Positions 7,303-15,948 are shown, counted from the stretch's first letter. The stretch is DNA of 27,558 nucleotides from Lachnospiraceae bacterium UBA2864 (GCA_002350525.1 DEFA01000052.1:50898-78455), one strand, 5' to 3'. The notes: generated by a model from the letters alone, not told the origin. Made by a program: numbers and translations.

Positions 7303-7935
7303 ATGATAGCTATACTTGATTATGATGCCGGAAATATTAAGAGTGTCGAGAAAGCACTTCAGTTTCTCGGAGAAGAAGCGATTATTACTGACGATAGAGA
7401 TACCATTCTTTCGGCTGACAGAGCAGTACTTCCGGGAGTTGGTGCTTTTGGAATTGCTATGGATAAGCTAAGAAGCCGCGGGCTCGATAAGGTAATCTAT
7501 GAATTTACCGCTAGCGGAAAGCCTTTCCTCGGAATCTGTCTCGGACTTCAGCTTCTGTTTGATTCGAGTGATGAAAGCCCGGGAGTAAAAGGACTTGGAT
7601 TACTTAAAGGAAAGATTACAAAGATTCCTACCGAATATACTGATGATAACGGAAATAATGTACAGCAGAAGGTGCCGCAGATCGGATGGAACGATCTTAC
7701 GATCAATCCTGATTCAAGACTTTTTGCCGGAATCACGGGAAATCCTTATGTATATTTTGTTCATTCATATTTTCTTACAGCCGAGAATCCTTCCGAAGTT
7801 GCGGCAAGTACGTATTATGGAACGACAATCCATGCAGCTGTTGAAAGAGGAAATATCTTTGCAACACAGTTCCATCCGGAGAAGAGCTCTGATGTAGGAC
7901 TGAAGATACTCGAGAACTTTATAAAGATGGCATAA
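7303..7935 (+). CDS. hisH: Imidazole glycerol phosphate synthase, glutaminase subunit HisH
   Basis: 210-residue class-I glutamine amidotransferase that hydrolyses glutamine and passes ammonia to HisF in histidine (and AICAR) synthesis. The nucleophile Cys79 is in GICLGLQ (77-83), and the His/Glu pair in FHPEKS is His191 and Glu193. The N-terminus IAILDYDAGNIKSVEKAL is typical. The ribosome site is CGGAGA ahead of ATG 7303. hisF begins 18 bp after the stop, as expected for a heterodimeric enzyme. No other his genes are adjacent, so the rest of the pathway must lie elsewhere. Confidence 0.97.
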   Translation: MIAILDYDAGNIKSVEKALQFLGEEAIITDDRDTILSADRAVLPGVGAFGIAMDKLRSRGLDKVIYEFTASGKPFLGICLGLQLLFDSSDESPGVKGLGLLKGKITKIPTEYTDDNGNNVQQKVPQIGWNDLTINPDSRLFAGITGNPYVYFVHSYFLTAENPSEVAASTYYGTTIHAAVERGNIFATQFHPEKSSDVGLKILENFIKMA

Positions 7936-7953
7936 GCAGTCAGGAGTTTTGAT

Positions 7954-8781
7954 ATGCATACAAAAAGAATCATCCCATGTCTTGATGTAAAAGACGGAAG
8001 AGTTGTTAAAGGAATAAATTTTATAGATCTTGTAGATGCGGGAGATCCGGTTGAGTGCGGAAAAGCCTATGATAAGGCCGGAGCAGATGAACTTGTATTC
8101 CTCGATATAACCGCATCATCGGATAAGAGAAATATAGTTGCCGATATGGTACGTAAGGTTGCCGAGACCGTATTCATACCATTTACTGTCGGTGGCGGTA
8201 TCAGATCAATCGAAGATTTTAAGACTATACTTCGTGAAGGAGCTGATAAGATTGCTGTTAATTCCGCAGCTATAGATAATCCTACACTTATCAGTGAAGC
8301 AGCCGATAAGTTCGGAAGTCAGTGTGTAGTTCTTGCGATAGATGCCAGACGAAGAAGAGTAGGAGCCGCAGCGGATCCAAACTTAAGCTATGCCGAAAGC
8401 ATTAAGATCAATAACGAGTGGAAGCCTTCAGACGGCTGGACCGTATATAAAAACGGCGGAAGAGTCGATATGGGTATAGATGCCGCAGAATGGGCTGTAA
8501 AGGCTGCAGAGCTCGGTGCAGGTGAGATACTTCTTACAAGTATGGATTCTGACGGAACCAAGGCAGGATATGATCTTGAGCTTACCAGAACGATAGCCGA
8601 AGCAGTTGATATTCCGGTTATCGCATCAGGCGGAGCCGGAACAAACGAGCATTTCTATGATGCGCTTACAGACGGTAAGGCAGATGCAGCTCTTGCAGCA
8701 TCCCTTTTCCATTTTAAAGAACTTGAGATCAAAGAGGTTAAGGAATACCTTAGAAGCCGTAATGTTTCAGTAAGGCTGTAA
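7954..8781 (+). CDS. hisF: Imidazole glycerol phosphate synthase, cyclase subunit HisF
   Basis: (beta/alpha)8-barrel cyclase/lyase that turns PRFAR plus ammonia into imidazole glycerol phosphate and AICAR. Catalytic aspartates are Asp11 (IIPCLDVKDGRVVKG) and Asp130 (VLAIDARR); phosphate-binding loops include VGGGIRS (79-85) and ASGGAGT. At 275 residues it is about 20 longer than typical HisF (about 250). The extra length falls just after Asp130, where the segment RRRRVGAAADPNLSYAESIK and following residues replace the usual short loop before the strand. AGGAG precedes ATG 7954. It should pair with HisH from the preceding gene. Confidence 0.97.
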   Translation: MHTKRIIPCLDVKDGRVVKGINFIDLVDAGDPVECGKAYDKAGADELVFLDITASSDKRNIVADMVRKVAETVFIPFTVGGGIRSIEDFKTILREGADKIAVNSAAIDNPTLISEAADKFGSQCVVLAIDARRRRVGAAADPNLSYAESIKINNEWKPSDGWTVYKNGGRVDMGIDAAEWAVKAAELGAGEILLTSMDSDGTKAGYDLELTRTIAEAVDIPVIASGGAGTNEHFYDALTDGKADAALAASLFHFKELEIKEVKEYLRSRNVSVRL

Positions 8782-8815
8782 TATGTTAGTATTATGAATC
8801 AGGAGAATTATTGTA

Positions 8816-9235
8816 ATGATAAAGTTCAGTGAAGACAGGTTGTCAGTTGCGGAATACCTGGCATTAAGAGAATCGGTAGGTTGGAAAAAACTTACGGAAC
8901 GTCAAGCCGAACTGGCTCTTGAAAATTGTCTTTACTGTATATCGGCATACGATGACGGAAAGCTCATAGGTATGGGTAGAATAGTCGGAGACGGAGCAGT
9001 TATCTGTTATATACAGGACCTGATAGTTCTTCCTGAATATCACGGAAAGGGCGTCGGTTCCATGCTCATGAAGCAGCTTAAGAAGTACGTTGCCGGCCTT
9101 CTGGCTGACGGAGAAGAAATCATGTTCGATCTTATGTGTGCCAAAGGTCGTGAGAAGTTTTATGAAAAGCACGGCTTTATAGCCCGTCCGACGGATGCAC
9201 TTGGCCCCGGGATGATACAGTATATTCGCAAGTAA
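8816..9235 (+). CDS. GNAT-family N-acetyltransferase
   Basis: 139-residue GNAT protein. The acetyl-CoA pyrophosphate-binding motif A is QDLIVLPEYHGKGVGSMLMKQL, with HGKGVG at 76-81, and motif B is seen near FYEKHGFIARP. The acceptor substrate cannot be told from sequence; single-domain GNATs act on small amines, proteins or antibiotics. AGGAGA lies seven to eight bases before ATG 8816. It is 34 bp downstream of hisF and probably in the same transcript, with the palindromic element at 9270-9367 as its terminator. Confidence 0.92.
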   Translation: MIKFSEDRLSVAEYLALRESVGWKKLTERQAELALENCLYCISAYDDGKLIGMGRIVGDGAVICYIQDLIVLPEYHGKGVGSMLMKQLKKYVAGLLADGEEIMFDLMCAKGREKFYEKHGFIARPTDALGPGMIQYIRK

Positions 9236-9269
9236 ATGTATATATATGAATATTGGTACGCCTCTGAGT

Positions 9270-9367
9270 GTATAAAATATTTACGCCCGAACATCTGGAT
9301 GCAGCGCTGCACCCGCGTGAGAAGCCGCTCTGCAGCACTCACCAGCATGTTCGGGCTGTTTTTATAC
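9270..9367 (+). repeat. Palindromic element A, also a likely terminator of the GNAT gene
   Basis: Outer arms GTATAAA/TTTATAC (9270-9276, 9361-9367) and GCCCGAACAT/ATGTTCGGGC (9285-9294, 9347-9356) plus CTGG/CCAG (9295-9298, 9342-9345) enclose a 40-nt core (9299-9338) that itself pairs partly (AGCGCTGCA with TGCAGCACT). The stem is followed by TGTTTTTAT, fitting an intrinsic terminator. The core is the reverse complement of that in element D (11578-11617) at 38 of 40 positions. With element B it fills most of the 355-bp gap before the LRR gene. Confidence 0.8.
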
Positions 9368-9403
9368 ATTCAAGAGTGACTTTATTATATTCAAGGTTTA
9401 CTA

Positions 9404-9490
9404 TATACAGCATCTGAGGGCATGTGCGTGTACCAGAGCCCTATTATGGGCGGTTGGGACGCGTCATCATGCCTCAGATGCGTCCGTATA
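9404..9490 (+). repeat. Palindromic element B upstream of the LRR lipoprotein gene
   Basis: A long imperfect hairpin: GCATCTGAGG...CATG (9410-9424, one bulged G) pairs with CATGCCTCAGATGC (9468-9481), with TATAC/GTATA outside (9404-9408, 9486-9490). The 38-nt core 9430-9467 matches the reverse complement of element C core (11495-11532) at 34 positions. The outer arm (CTGAGGGCATGTG) is shared with element D. No T-run follows, so it is unlikely to be a simple terminator. It lies in the leader or promoter region of the next gene. Confidence 0.75.
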
Positions 9491-9540
9491 TGGAAGTGCA
9501 AATACATCCAATAGGATGATTTATATTTCAATTTGCCGTC

Positions 9541-9546
9541 TATAAT
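9541..9546 (+). promoter_or_regulatory. Possible -10 box for the LRR lipoprotein gene
   Basis: TATAAT at 9541-9546, 45 bp before ATG 9591, with no good -35 match (GATTTA or TGATTT at the expected distance). It is the best candidate in the gap, but weak; element B lies about 50 bp upstream and could influence it. Confidence 0.3.
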
Positions 9547-9590
9547 AAGGACTGTATTTGAAACCATGTAACTAAGGGAGGGTTAAAAGG

Positions 9591-11471
9591 ATGGTTAAAA
9601 AGAAGTTATTGGTAGTAATGCTGGCTGGTGCCATGATGCTCGGTGTCGGCGCGTGCGGTAAAGAGCCGGATGCAACTCCGGCAACAACAGCTACAACCGA
9701 AGCAGAAGAAGTATTTGTCGATCTTGCAGCAAATGGTATATATGTATCCGTTCCTGAAAGATGGAAGACAAATCCTACTGATAGTACTATATTTATAGAT
9801 TTTACTTCACCGGATCCTGAAGGAAAGCTTCAGATAATCGCTATGCACGGTGGTGATGGTGCAGAAGCTAAGGCTAACACATATAACGGTGAAACTGTTA
9901 AGAAGACTTATGGTGGAACAGACTTTTATGCAGCTATATTCGCTAAGCCGGATGGAGCTTCTTATGACATGGTTGTCGTAACCGACTTTGATGATGAAAG
10001 AGTTATGACATTCCATTTCGAGATTCCAAGTTATAAGGCTGATGATTATAAGGCTCTTCTCGATGATAAGAATATTACAAAGATGTTCGGTTCATATAAA
10101 GGAAAGCCTGAAGAATTCCAGCAGGCAGGAGAGGCAACAGAAGGCGGTTTCACAAGTTCAAGCGGACGACTACTTAAGTACAGCGGAAATGAATCGGAAG
10201 TTGAGGTTCCTGCAAATGTAGGCGGATATGATACAGTCTATATCGATGACATATTCCAGGATAATACATCTATAAAGAAGGTAACAATTCCTGAAGGTGT
10301 TGAAAGACTCAGTGCAAATACATTCTGTGGATGTACAAATCTTGAAGAAGTAGTTCTTCCAAAGTCACTTAAGTTTGTAGGACCAAATGTATTCAGAGAT
10401 TGTCCAAATCTTAAGGACCTTACAATTCCTGAAGGCGTTGAATTCATCGGTACAAGATGCTTTGATGGTTCAGGAGTTGGAACACTTATCTGCAGCGGCG
10501 CTGAATTTGATACAGAAGCACTTCAGGGCACAACATTTGAGAAGGTTGTTATCGGTGAAGGTGCAAATCTTTCAGCTGACAAGATCTGTTATACAGCTAA
10601 GATGGTTGAACTTGAGCTTCCAAAGGATTGTCCTACTCTTGGAGCACAGTTTGCAGATGGAGCAACAAGCTTAAGAAAAGTTATTCTTCCTGAGAATCTT
10701 ACAGAAATTCCAGAGTCATGCTTTACAGGTGCAACTCTCAGAGATATAGATATACCAGAGTCAGTAACCAAAATCGGTAAGGATGCAGTTGCTGCAGATA
10801 TGGTTTATCTCAGAAATTCACAGGCTGAATTTGGAGAAAATGGAATTTGGGCATATCAGATATATCTTTATAATGTATATTCTCCAGATCAGGTTTCTGA
10901 TACATTCCTCAATATCAATACATCTGACAAGATATTCCTTCCAATGGATGCAACAATGGATGAGGAGGCTGCATTTGACAGTTATCTTGTATCTAATGGA
11001 TGGAGTGAAAGAACATGGATAGGAACACCTGTTGAATTTATAGATCCAAATTATAATGATTATAAGCAGGAAGATAACTTCCTTGTAAGCTATGAAGGAT
11101 CAGAAACAGTAATTAAAGTTCCTTATTATGGTGATACATGGGATACTAATGATCAGTGGAACATCCTTTATATCAAGGATAACTGTTTCGCAGGAAATAC
11201 AACAGTTACTGAGATATATGTCGGAAGATGTCTTGAAATCGGATCAAATGCATTCGATGGATGTACAGCACTTAAGAGCTTATGGCTTTCATCAGAGTGG
11301 GTTGATAATACACAGAACTTCAAGGCAAATGCTTTTGCAGGAGTTCCGGAAGATATAACAATCCATGTACCGGAATCATGGACAGAAGGAGAACTGTCAA
11401 AGGTGAAGAAAGCGATGTTTAACGCAGGACTTCCTCAGTCAGCTACCTTCGAGACGTTCTCACTTAGATAA
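9591..11471 (+). CDS. BspA-type leucine-rich-repeat surface lipoprotein
   Basis: 626 residues. Signal MVKKKLLVVMLAGAMMLGVGAC with lipidated Cys22, then a Thr/Ala/Glu linker to about 40. Residues 41-170 form an uncharacterised domain (PERWKTN..., FEIPSYKADDYKALL). Two blocks of LRR_5 (BspA/TpLRR) repeats follow at about 190-405 and 500-590, with units such as LKDLTIPEGVEFIGTRCFDG and LEEVVLPKSLKFVGPNVFRDC, separated by a non-repeat stretch. Such proteins are anchored outside the cell and mediate adhesion or protein binding. GGGAGGG precedes ATG 9591. Proline codons are often CCA, as in rpsP and unlike most neighbours, suggesting high expression or a different history. The gene stands alone between four palindromic elements. 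The ligand is unknown. Confidence 0.9.
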   Translation: MVKKKLLVVMLAGAMMLGVGACGKEPDATPATTATTEAEEVFVDLAANGIYVSVPERWKTNPTDSTIFIDFTSPDPEGKLQIIAMHGGDGAEAKANTYNGETVKKTYGGTDFYAAIFAKPDGASYDMVVVTDFDDERVMTFHFEIPSYKADDYKALLDDKNITKMFGSYKGKPEEFQQAGEATEGGFTSSSGRLLKYSGNESEVEVPANVGGYDTVYIDDIFQDNTSIKKVTIPEGVERLSANTFCGCTNLEEVVLPKSLKFVGPNVFRDCPNLKDLTIPEGVEFIGTRCFDGSGVGTLICSGAEFDTEALQGTTFEKVVIGEGANLSADKICYTAKMVELELPKDCPTLGAQFADGATSLRKVILPENLTEIPESCFTGATLRDIDIPESVTKIGKDAVAADMVYLRNSQAEFGENGIWAYQIYLYNVYSPDQVSDTFLNINTSDKIFLPMDATMDEEAAFDSYLVSNGWSERTWIGTPVEFIDPNYNDYKQEDNFLVSYEGSETVIKVPYYGDTWDTNDQWNILYIKDNCFAGNTTVTEIYVGRCLEIGSNAFDGCTALKSLWLSSEWVDNTQNFKANAFAGVPEDITIHVPESWTEGELSKVKKAMFNAGLPQSATFETFSLR

Positions 11472-11479
11472 TATTATAA

Positions 11480-11532
11480 CGCCCGAAACTCCGGATGACG
11501 CGTTCCAACCGCTCATTATAGGGCTCTGGAAC
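11480..11532 (+). repeat. Palindromic element C, downstream of the LRR gene (one arm lost)
   Basis: Begins ACGCCCGAA like element A and contains core 11495-11532, an inverted copy of the B core (34 of 38). Its right outer arm does not pair with the left GCCCGAAACTCC arm, so this copy appears degraded or recombined. Lies 8 bp after the LRR stop codon. Confidence 0.65.
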
Positions 11533-11559
11533 ATTGATATTACATCTTTTAAAGAACAA

Positions 11560-11631
11560 GCCCCTGAGGGCATGTGTGTGCTGCAGAGCGGCTTTTCACG
11601 CGGGTGCAGCGCAGCATCATGACTCAGGGGC
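11560..11631 (+). repeat. Palindromic element D between convergent genes
   Basis: GCCCCTGAG..CATG (11560-11574) pairs with CATG..CTCAGGGGC (11618-11631). The core 11578-11617 is an inverted copy of the element A core with only two differences. It lies between the 3' ends of the LRR gene (plus) and the activase gene (minus), a position suited to a bidirectional terminator, but neither side has a strong T-run directly next to the stem. Confidence 0.75.
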
Positions 11632-11662
11632 GTATTATATTCATATATCTTTTTAAACAGTA

Positions 11663-14600
11663 TTATTTTGTGAGGTTCTCACGCGCAGCCGCAAGCATCA
11701 GCTTGATACGGTTGATCTGGTTAACTTCGGCTGCTCCCGGATCGAAATCGATAGGTGTGATATTTGCATCCGGATAAACGCTGCGAAGCTTCTTTATAAC
11801 ACCTTTACCGATTATATGGTTCGGAAGACATGCAAAAGGCTGACAACATACGATGTTAGGTGCACCATGCTTTATAAGCTCAACCATTTCACCTGTAAGG
11901 AACCATCCCTCACCTGTTTCGTTACCGATTGATACGATAGGACGTGCATAGGATGCAATAGTCTCTATCGGTGTAGGCGGCTCAAAACGATTACTCTTTT
12001 CGAGGGCTTTAACCATAGGACGTCTCATACCCTCAAGCATTTTGATTCCTGCCATACCGAGTATTTCCGACTTCTTGGTCTTGCCGAGGAATTCATGCTT
12101 ATATTTGTTGTTATAGAAGCTGTAGGAGAGAAAGTCCAGAAGATCCGGCATAACAGCCTCGGCTCCTTCGGCTTCAAGAAGGTCTACAAGATGATTGTTT
12201 GCCGAAGGAAGGAACTTAACCAGTATCTCTCCGACAATACCGACTCTTGGCTTCTTAACGCTTTCATCAAGCGGGATAGCATCGAATTCTTTTACAATAT
12301 CACGAACGATATGTCTGAAATTATGAGATCCCTTCTTAAGATCATGAATACATATCTTTTCCCATTTTCTGTGAAGCTTATTTACAGAGCCCTTAACTTT
12401 CTCGTAAGGACGGGTTCTGTATACGACTCTCATAAAGAGGTCTCCATACATTACTGCATGTAAAGCACATTTAAGTCCCTTAGGATTTACCTTAAAACCT
12501 GAATTCTTCTCAAGTCCCTGAGCACTGATCGACAGCACGGGTATATTAGGATATCCGAGATTCTCAAGAGCACGTCTTATAAATCCTATATAGTTGGTTG
12601 CACGGCATCCACCACCTGTCTGAGTTATCGCAACGGCAAGTTTATTCGTATCATATTTACCTGATTCAATTGCTTTCATAAGCTGACCGACAACTATGAT
12701 GGACGGATAGCAGGCATCGTTATTAACGAACTTAAGTCCTTCATCTATAGCATCTTTTTCCGCATCAGGAAGCATTACGAAGTTAACATGGAAATGCTTC
12801 ATAGCAACCTGCAGCATATTGAAGTGGATAGGAGACATCTGAGGACAGAGAACAGTGTAATCAGACTGCATCTCCTTGGTAAACTCTACTTTCTTTATGG
12901 CACTTGATGAAGCAATCGGTTCAAAATGCTTTTTTTGACGTACCTTTACGGCTGAGATAAGTGATCTTATTCTGATTCTTGCAGCACCGAGATTTGAGAC
13001 CTCATCTATCTTAAGTACTGTATAAATCTTGTTTGAACGTGAAAGTATATCCTTTACAGCATCTGTTGTAACAGCATCAAGTCCACATCCGAAAGAGAAG
13101 AGCTGTATAAGCTCAAGGTTCTTACTCGTTTTAACGTAGTTTGCCGCTTTATATAATCTCGAATGATACATCCACTGATCGGATACGATAAGAGGTCTGT
13201 CAACCTTACCGAGATGAGCAACCGAGTCTTCCGAAAGAACCGCAATACCATAAGAATTTATAAGTTCAGGAATACCGTGATTGATCTCCGGATCGACATG
13301 ATACGGACGTCCGGCAAGAACAATACCGAGTTTTCCTTCTCTTTCAAGATATTCGATGGTTTCTTCACCCTTGGCACGAACATCGGCTTTAACACGTGCG
13401 GCTTCAGCATAAGCGGCATCTATTGCATCATCTATTTCCTTCTGAGTAACATCCGTATACTTTGTGAATTCTCTGAGCATACGTTCTTTAAGTGCTTCCG
13501 AATTATCAAGAGCAAGGAACGGACGGATATAAGTTATATGTTCCGTCTCTATTTCTTCCATATTGTTCTTGATATTTTCCGAATATGAAGTAACGATAGG
13601 ACAGTTGTAATGATTGTTAGCATCCGGCGTCTCATTCATTTCATACGGAATACAAGGATAGAAGATTGTTCTGAGTCCATGCTTTATAAGCCACATAACA
13701 TGTCCGTGACTTATCTTAGCAGGATAACATTCCGTATCACTCGGTATAGATTCTATACCCATGTTGTAAATCTGCTTTGTTGACTTCGGTGAAAGTATAA
13801 CTCTGTAACCGAGTTTGGTAAGAAATGTAAACCAGAACGGATAGTTCTCATACATATTCAGAACTCTCGGTACACCGATCTCTCCACGAGGAGCATCTTT
13901 AAGCTCGAGAGGAGTATAGTTAAATATTCTGTTGAATTTATATTCATAAAGATTCGGAACATTGCTTTCGTTCTTCTTAAGTCCGAGTCCTTTTTCACAT
14001 CTGTTACCGGTTATAAAACGGCGTCCGCCGGTAAACTTATTGATGGTAAGAAGGCAGTTGTTTGTACATCCGCCGCAGCGGGCCATCTGAGTCTCATAAG
14101 TAAGGGCTGCAACATCAGCTTCAGGAAGGGTGGTGGATTCAAAGCCTTCTGTATAATTATCTCGGGCTATAAGAGCAGCACCGAAAGCACCCATAATACC
14201 GGCAATATCAGGTCTTATAACTTCACGTCCCGATACAAGTTCCATGGCACGGAGTACGGCATCATTATAGAAAGTACCACCTTGAACAACTATACGCTTA
14301 CCTAGCTGTTTAGGGTCCGTAAGTTTAATAACCTTAAGAAGTGCATTCTTGATAACGGAATAAGCAAGACCGGCTGATATATCCTCAACCGAAGCGCCTT
14401 CCTTTTGAGCCTGCTTTACCTTGGAATTCATGAATACGGTACATCTGGAACCGAGATCTATCGGGCTCTTGGCAAACAGTGCAATCTTTGCAAAGTCCTG
14501 AACCTTATAGTCAAGAGAGCGTGCAAAGGTCTCTATAAAGGATCCGCATCCCGATGAACATGACTCGTTAAGCATAACGTTATCTACAACACCCTGACGG

Positions 14601-15883
14601 ATCTTGATACATTTCATATCCTGACCACCGATATCAAGGATCGTATCAACCTTTGGGTCAAAGAATGCAGCGGCGGTATAATGCGCGATGGTCTCAACTT
14701 CACCGTAATCGAGATTCAGAGCTGACTTAAGAAGAGCTTCTCCGTATCCTGTGGAGCAGCTCCCTGCAATCTTTACGCCTTCAGGAAGAAGAGAGTAGAT
14801 TTCTTTCATGGCTCTGATAGTTGTATTTACGGGACTTCCGTTATTATTACTGTAGAAATCATAGAGAAGCTCACCTTCTTCACCTATAAGGGCGAGCTTT
14901 GTGGTTGTCGATCCGGCATCAATCCCGAGGAATACACTTCCCTTATATGATGCAAGGTCACCGCGCTTGATATTATAAGCAGACTGTCTCTTATTAAATG
15001 CTTCAAATTCTGCTTCCTCTTTAAAGAGAGGTTCGAGACGATTGACTTCAACTTCAATCTTAAGCTCCGGAGTGAGCTTTGCAGCAAGTTCCGAAAGCTT
15101 TACTGTACATTTATCACTGGCATGAAGAGCTGCACCGGATGCCGCAAACAGATGCGAATTCTCAGGAATTATAGCATGTTCCTCATCCAGATTAAGTGTT
15201 CTAACGAAACATTCCCTTAACTGATCAAGGAAGTGAAGAGGACCTCCGAGAAATGCAACATAACCTCTGATCGGTTTACCGCAGGCAAGACCTGATATAG
15301 TCTGATTAACAACGGCCTGGAATATCGATACGGCAAGGTTAGGCTTTGTGGCACCTTCGTTGATGAGTGGCTGGATATCGGTCTTTGCGAAAACGCCGCA
15401 TCTGGCAGCAATCGGATATACAGTATCATAATCCTTAGCATATTCATTAAGTCCTGAAGCATCAGTCATAAGAAGTGATGCCATCTGGTCGATAAAGCTT
15501 CCTGTACCACCTGCACATACAGAGTTCATACGCTGCTCGATACCGTTCTTGGAAAAATAGATGATCTTGGCGTCCTCACCGCCGAGCTCGATAGCAACCT
15601 GAGTTTTAGGCGCATAGGTCTTAAGAGCGGAAGATACACAGACAACTTCCTGCTCGAAAGGTACATCAATAACCTTTGAAAGTGCAAGACCGCCCGAACC
15701 TGTTATATCGGGAGCTACGATATCGTCTCCGATCGTAGAAACAGCATTTTCAAGAAGTTCACGAAGTGTCTCCTTGATACGTGCAAAATGTCTCTTATAT
15801 TCAGAAAAAAGGATGTTATTATCTTCGTCGATAACCGCTACCTTAACGGTTGTAGAACCAATATCAATTCCTAATCGCTTCAA
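11663..15883 (-). CDS. Giant 2-hydroxyacyl-CoA dehydratase activase-related protein
   Basis: About 1406 residues; positions here count from an upstream in-frame TTG at 15892. Two BadF/BadG/HgdC-type actin-fold ATPase domains: 7-265 (DIGSTTVKVAVID; SVCAGGTGSFIDQ with Cys126) and 320-578 (GIDAGSTTTKLALIG; ESCSSGCGSFIETFA with Cys445/449). A Cys cluster follows (C606, C609, C613, C632), then a DUF2229-like domain about 672-890, and a C-terminal dehydratase-subunit-like domain about 1010-1400 with NNDACYPS, GGGCRATN and CCQPFACLPNH. Known activases hold a [4Fe-4S] cluster between subunits and use ATP to inject an electron into a radical dehydratase. This fused form is common in Clostridia, but its substrate is unknown. 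TTG 15883 is preferred: GGAGG lies 10 nt upstream, but only 1 nt from TTG 15892. Confidence 0.92.
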   Translation of the reverse strand: MKRLGIDIGSTTVKVAVIDEDNNILFSEYKRHFARIKETLRELLENAVSTIGDDIVAPDITGSGGLALSKVIDVPFEQEVVCVSSALKTYAPKTQVAIELGGEDAKIIYFSKNGIEQRMNSVCAGGTGSFIDQMASLLMTDASGLNEYAKDYDTVYPIAARCGVFAKTDIQPLINEGATKPNLAVSIFQAVVNQTISGLACGKPIRGYVAFLGGPLHFLDQLRECFVRTLNLDEEHAIIPENSHLFAASGAALHASDKCTVKLSELAAKLTPELKIEVEVNRLEPLFKEEAEFEAFNKRQSAYNIKRGDLASYKGSVFLGIDAGSTTTKLALIGEEGELLYDFYSNNNGSPVNTTIRAMKEIYSLLPEGVKIAGSCSTGYGEALLKSALNLDYGEVETIAHYTAAAFFDPKVDTILDIGGQDMKCIKIRQGVVDNVMLNESCSSGCGSFIETFARSLDYKVQDFAKIALFAKSPIDLGSRCTVFMNSKVKQAQKEGASVEDISAGLAYSVIKNALLKVIKLTDPKQLGKRIVVQGGTFYNDAVLRAMELVSGREVIRPDIAGIMGAFGAALIARDNYTEGFESTTLPEADVAALTYETQMARCGGCTNNCLLTINKFTGGRRFITGNRCEKGLGLKKNESNVPNLYEYKFNRIFNYTPLELKDAPRGEIGVPRVLNMYENYPFWFTFLTKLGYRVILSPKSTKQIYNMGIESIPSDTECYPAKISHGHVMWLIKHGLRTIFYPCIPYEMNETPDANNHYNCPIVTSYSENIKNNMEEIETEHITYIRPFLALDNSEALKERMLREFTKYTDVTQKEIDDAIDAAYAEAARVKADVRAKGEETIEYLEREGKLGIVLAGRPYHVDPEINHGIPELINSYGIAVLSEDSVAHLGKVDRPLIVSDQWMYHSRLYKAANYVKTSKNLELIQLFSFGCGLDAVTTDAVKDILSRSNKIYTVLKIDEVSNLGAARIRIRSLISAVKVRQKKHFEPIASSSAIKKVEFTKEMQSDYTVLCPQMSPIHFNMLQVAMKHFHVNFVMLPDAEKDAIDEGLKFVNNDACYPSIIVVGQLMKAIESGKYDTNKLAVAITQTGGGCRATNYIGFIRRALENLGYPNIPVLSISAQGLEKNSGFKVNPKGLKCALHAVMYGDLFMRVVYRTRPYEKVKGSVNKLHRKWEKICIHDLKKGSHNFRHIVRDIVKEFDAIPLDESVKKPRVGIVGEILVKFLPSANNHLVDLLEAEGAEAVMPDLLDFLSYSFYNNKYKHEFLGKTKKSEILGMAGIKMLEGMRRPMVKALEKSNRFEPPTPIETIASYARPIVSIGNETGEGWFLTGEMVELIKHGAPNIVCCQPFACLPNHIIGKGVIKKLRSVYPDANITPIDFDPGAAEVNQINRIKLMLAAARENLTK

Positions 15884-15948
15884 ATTATGCAAGCCTCCAA
15901 TAATATTTTTACTTATTTATATGTAGTTTTCAAAACCACCAAGAATGT

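Noticed and set aside
9285..9356. Integron attC site
   Set aside because: The arms superficially recall attC, but the GTTRRRY/RYYYAAC core sites do not match (GTTCGGG, CCCGAAC), no integrase or cassette array is present, and element C lacks a paired arm.
9236..11662. Insertion sequence or transposon carrying the LRR gene
   Set aside because: Inverted repeats are present, but there is no transposase gene and no target-site duplication that I could find; kept as a repeat structure only.
13163..13588. Plus-strand open frame of 141 codons inside the activase gene
   Set aside because: It is opposite a well-conserved DUF2229-type region, has no ribosome site, and its product is Ile/Phe-rich without known motifs.
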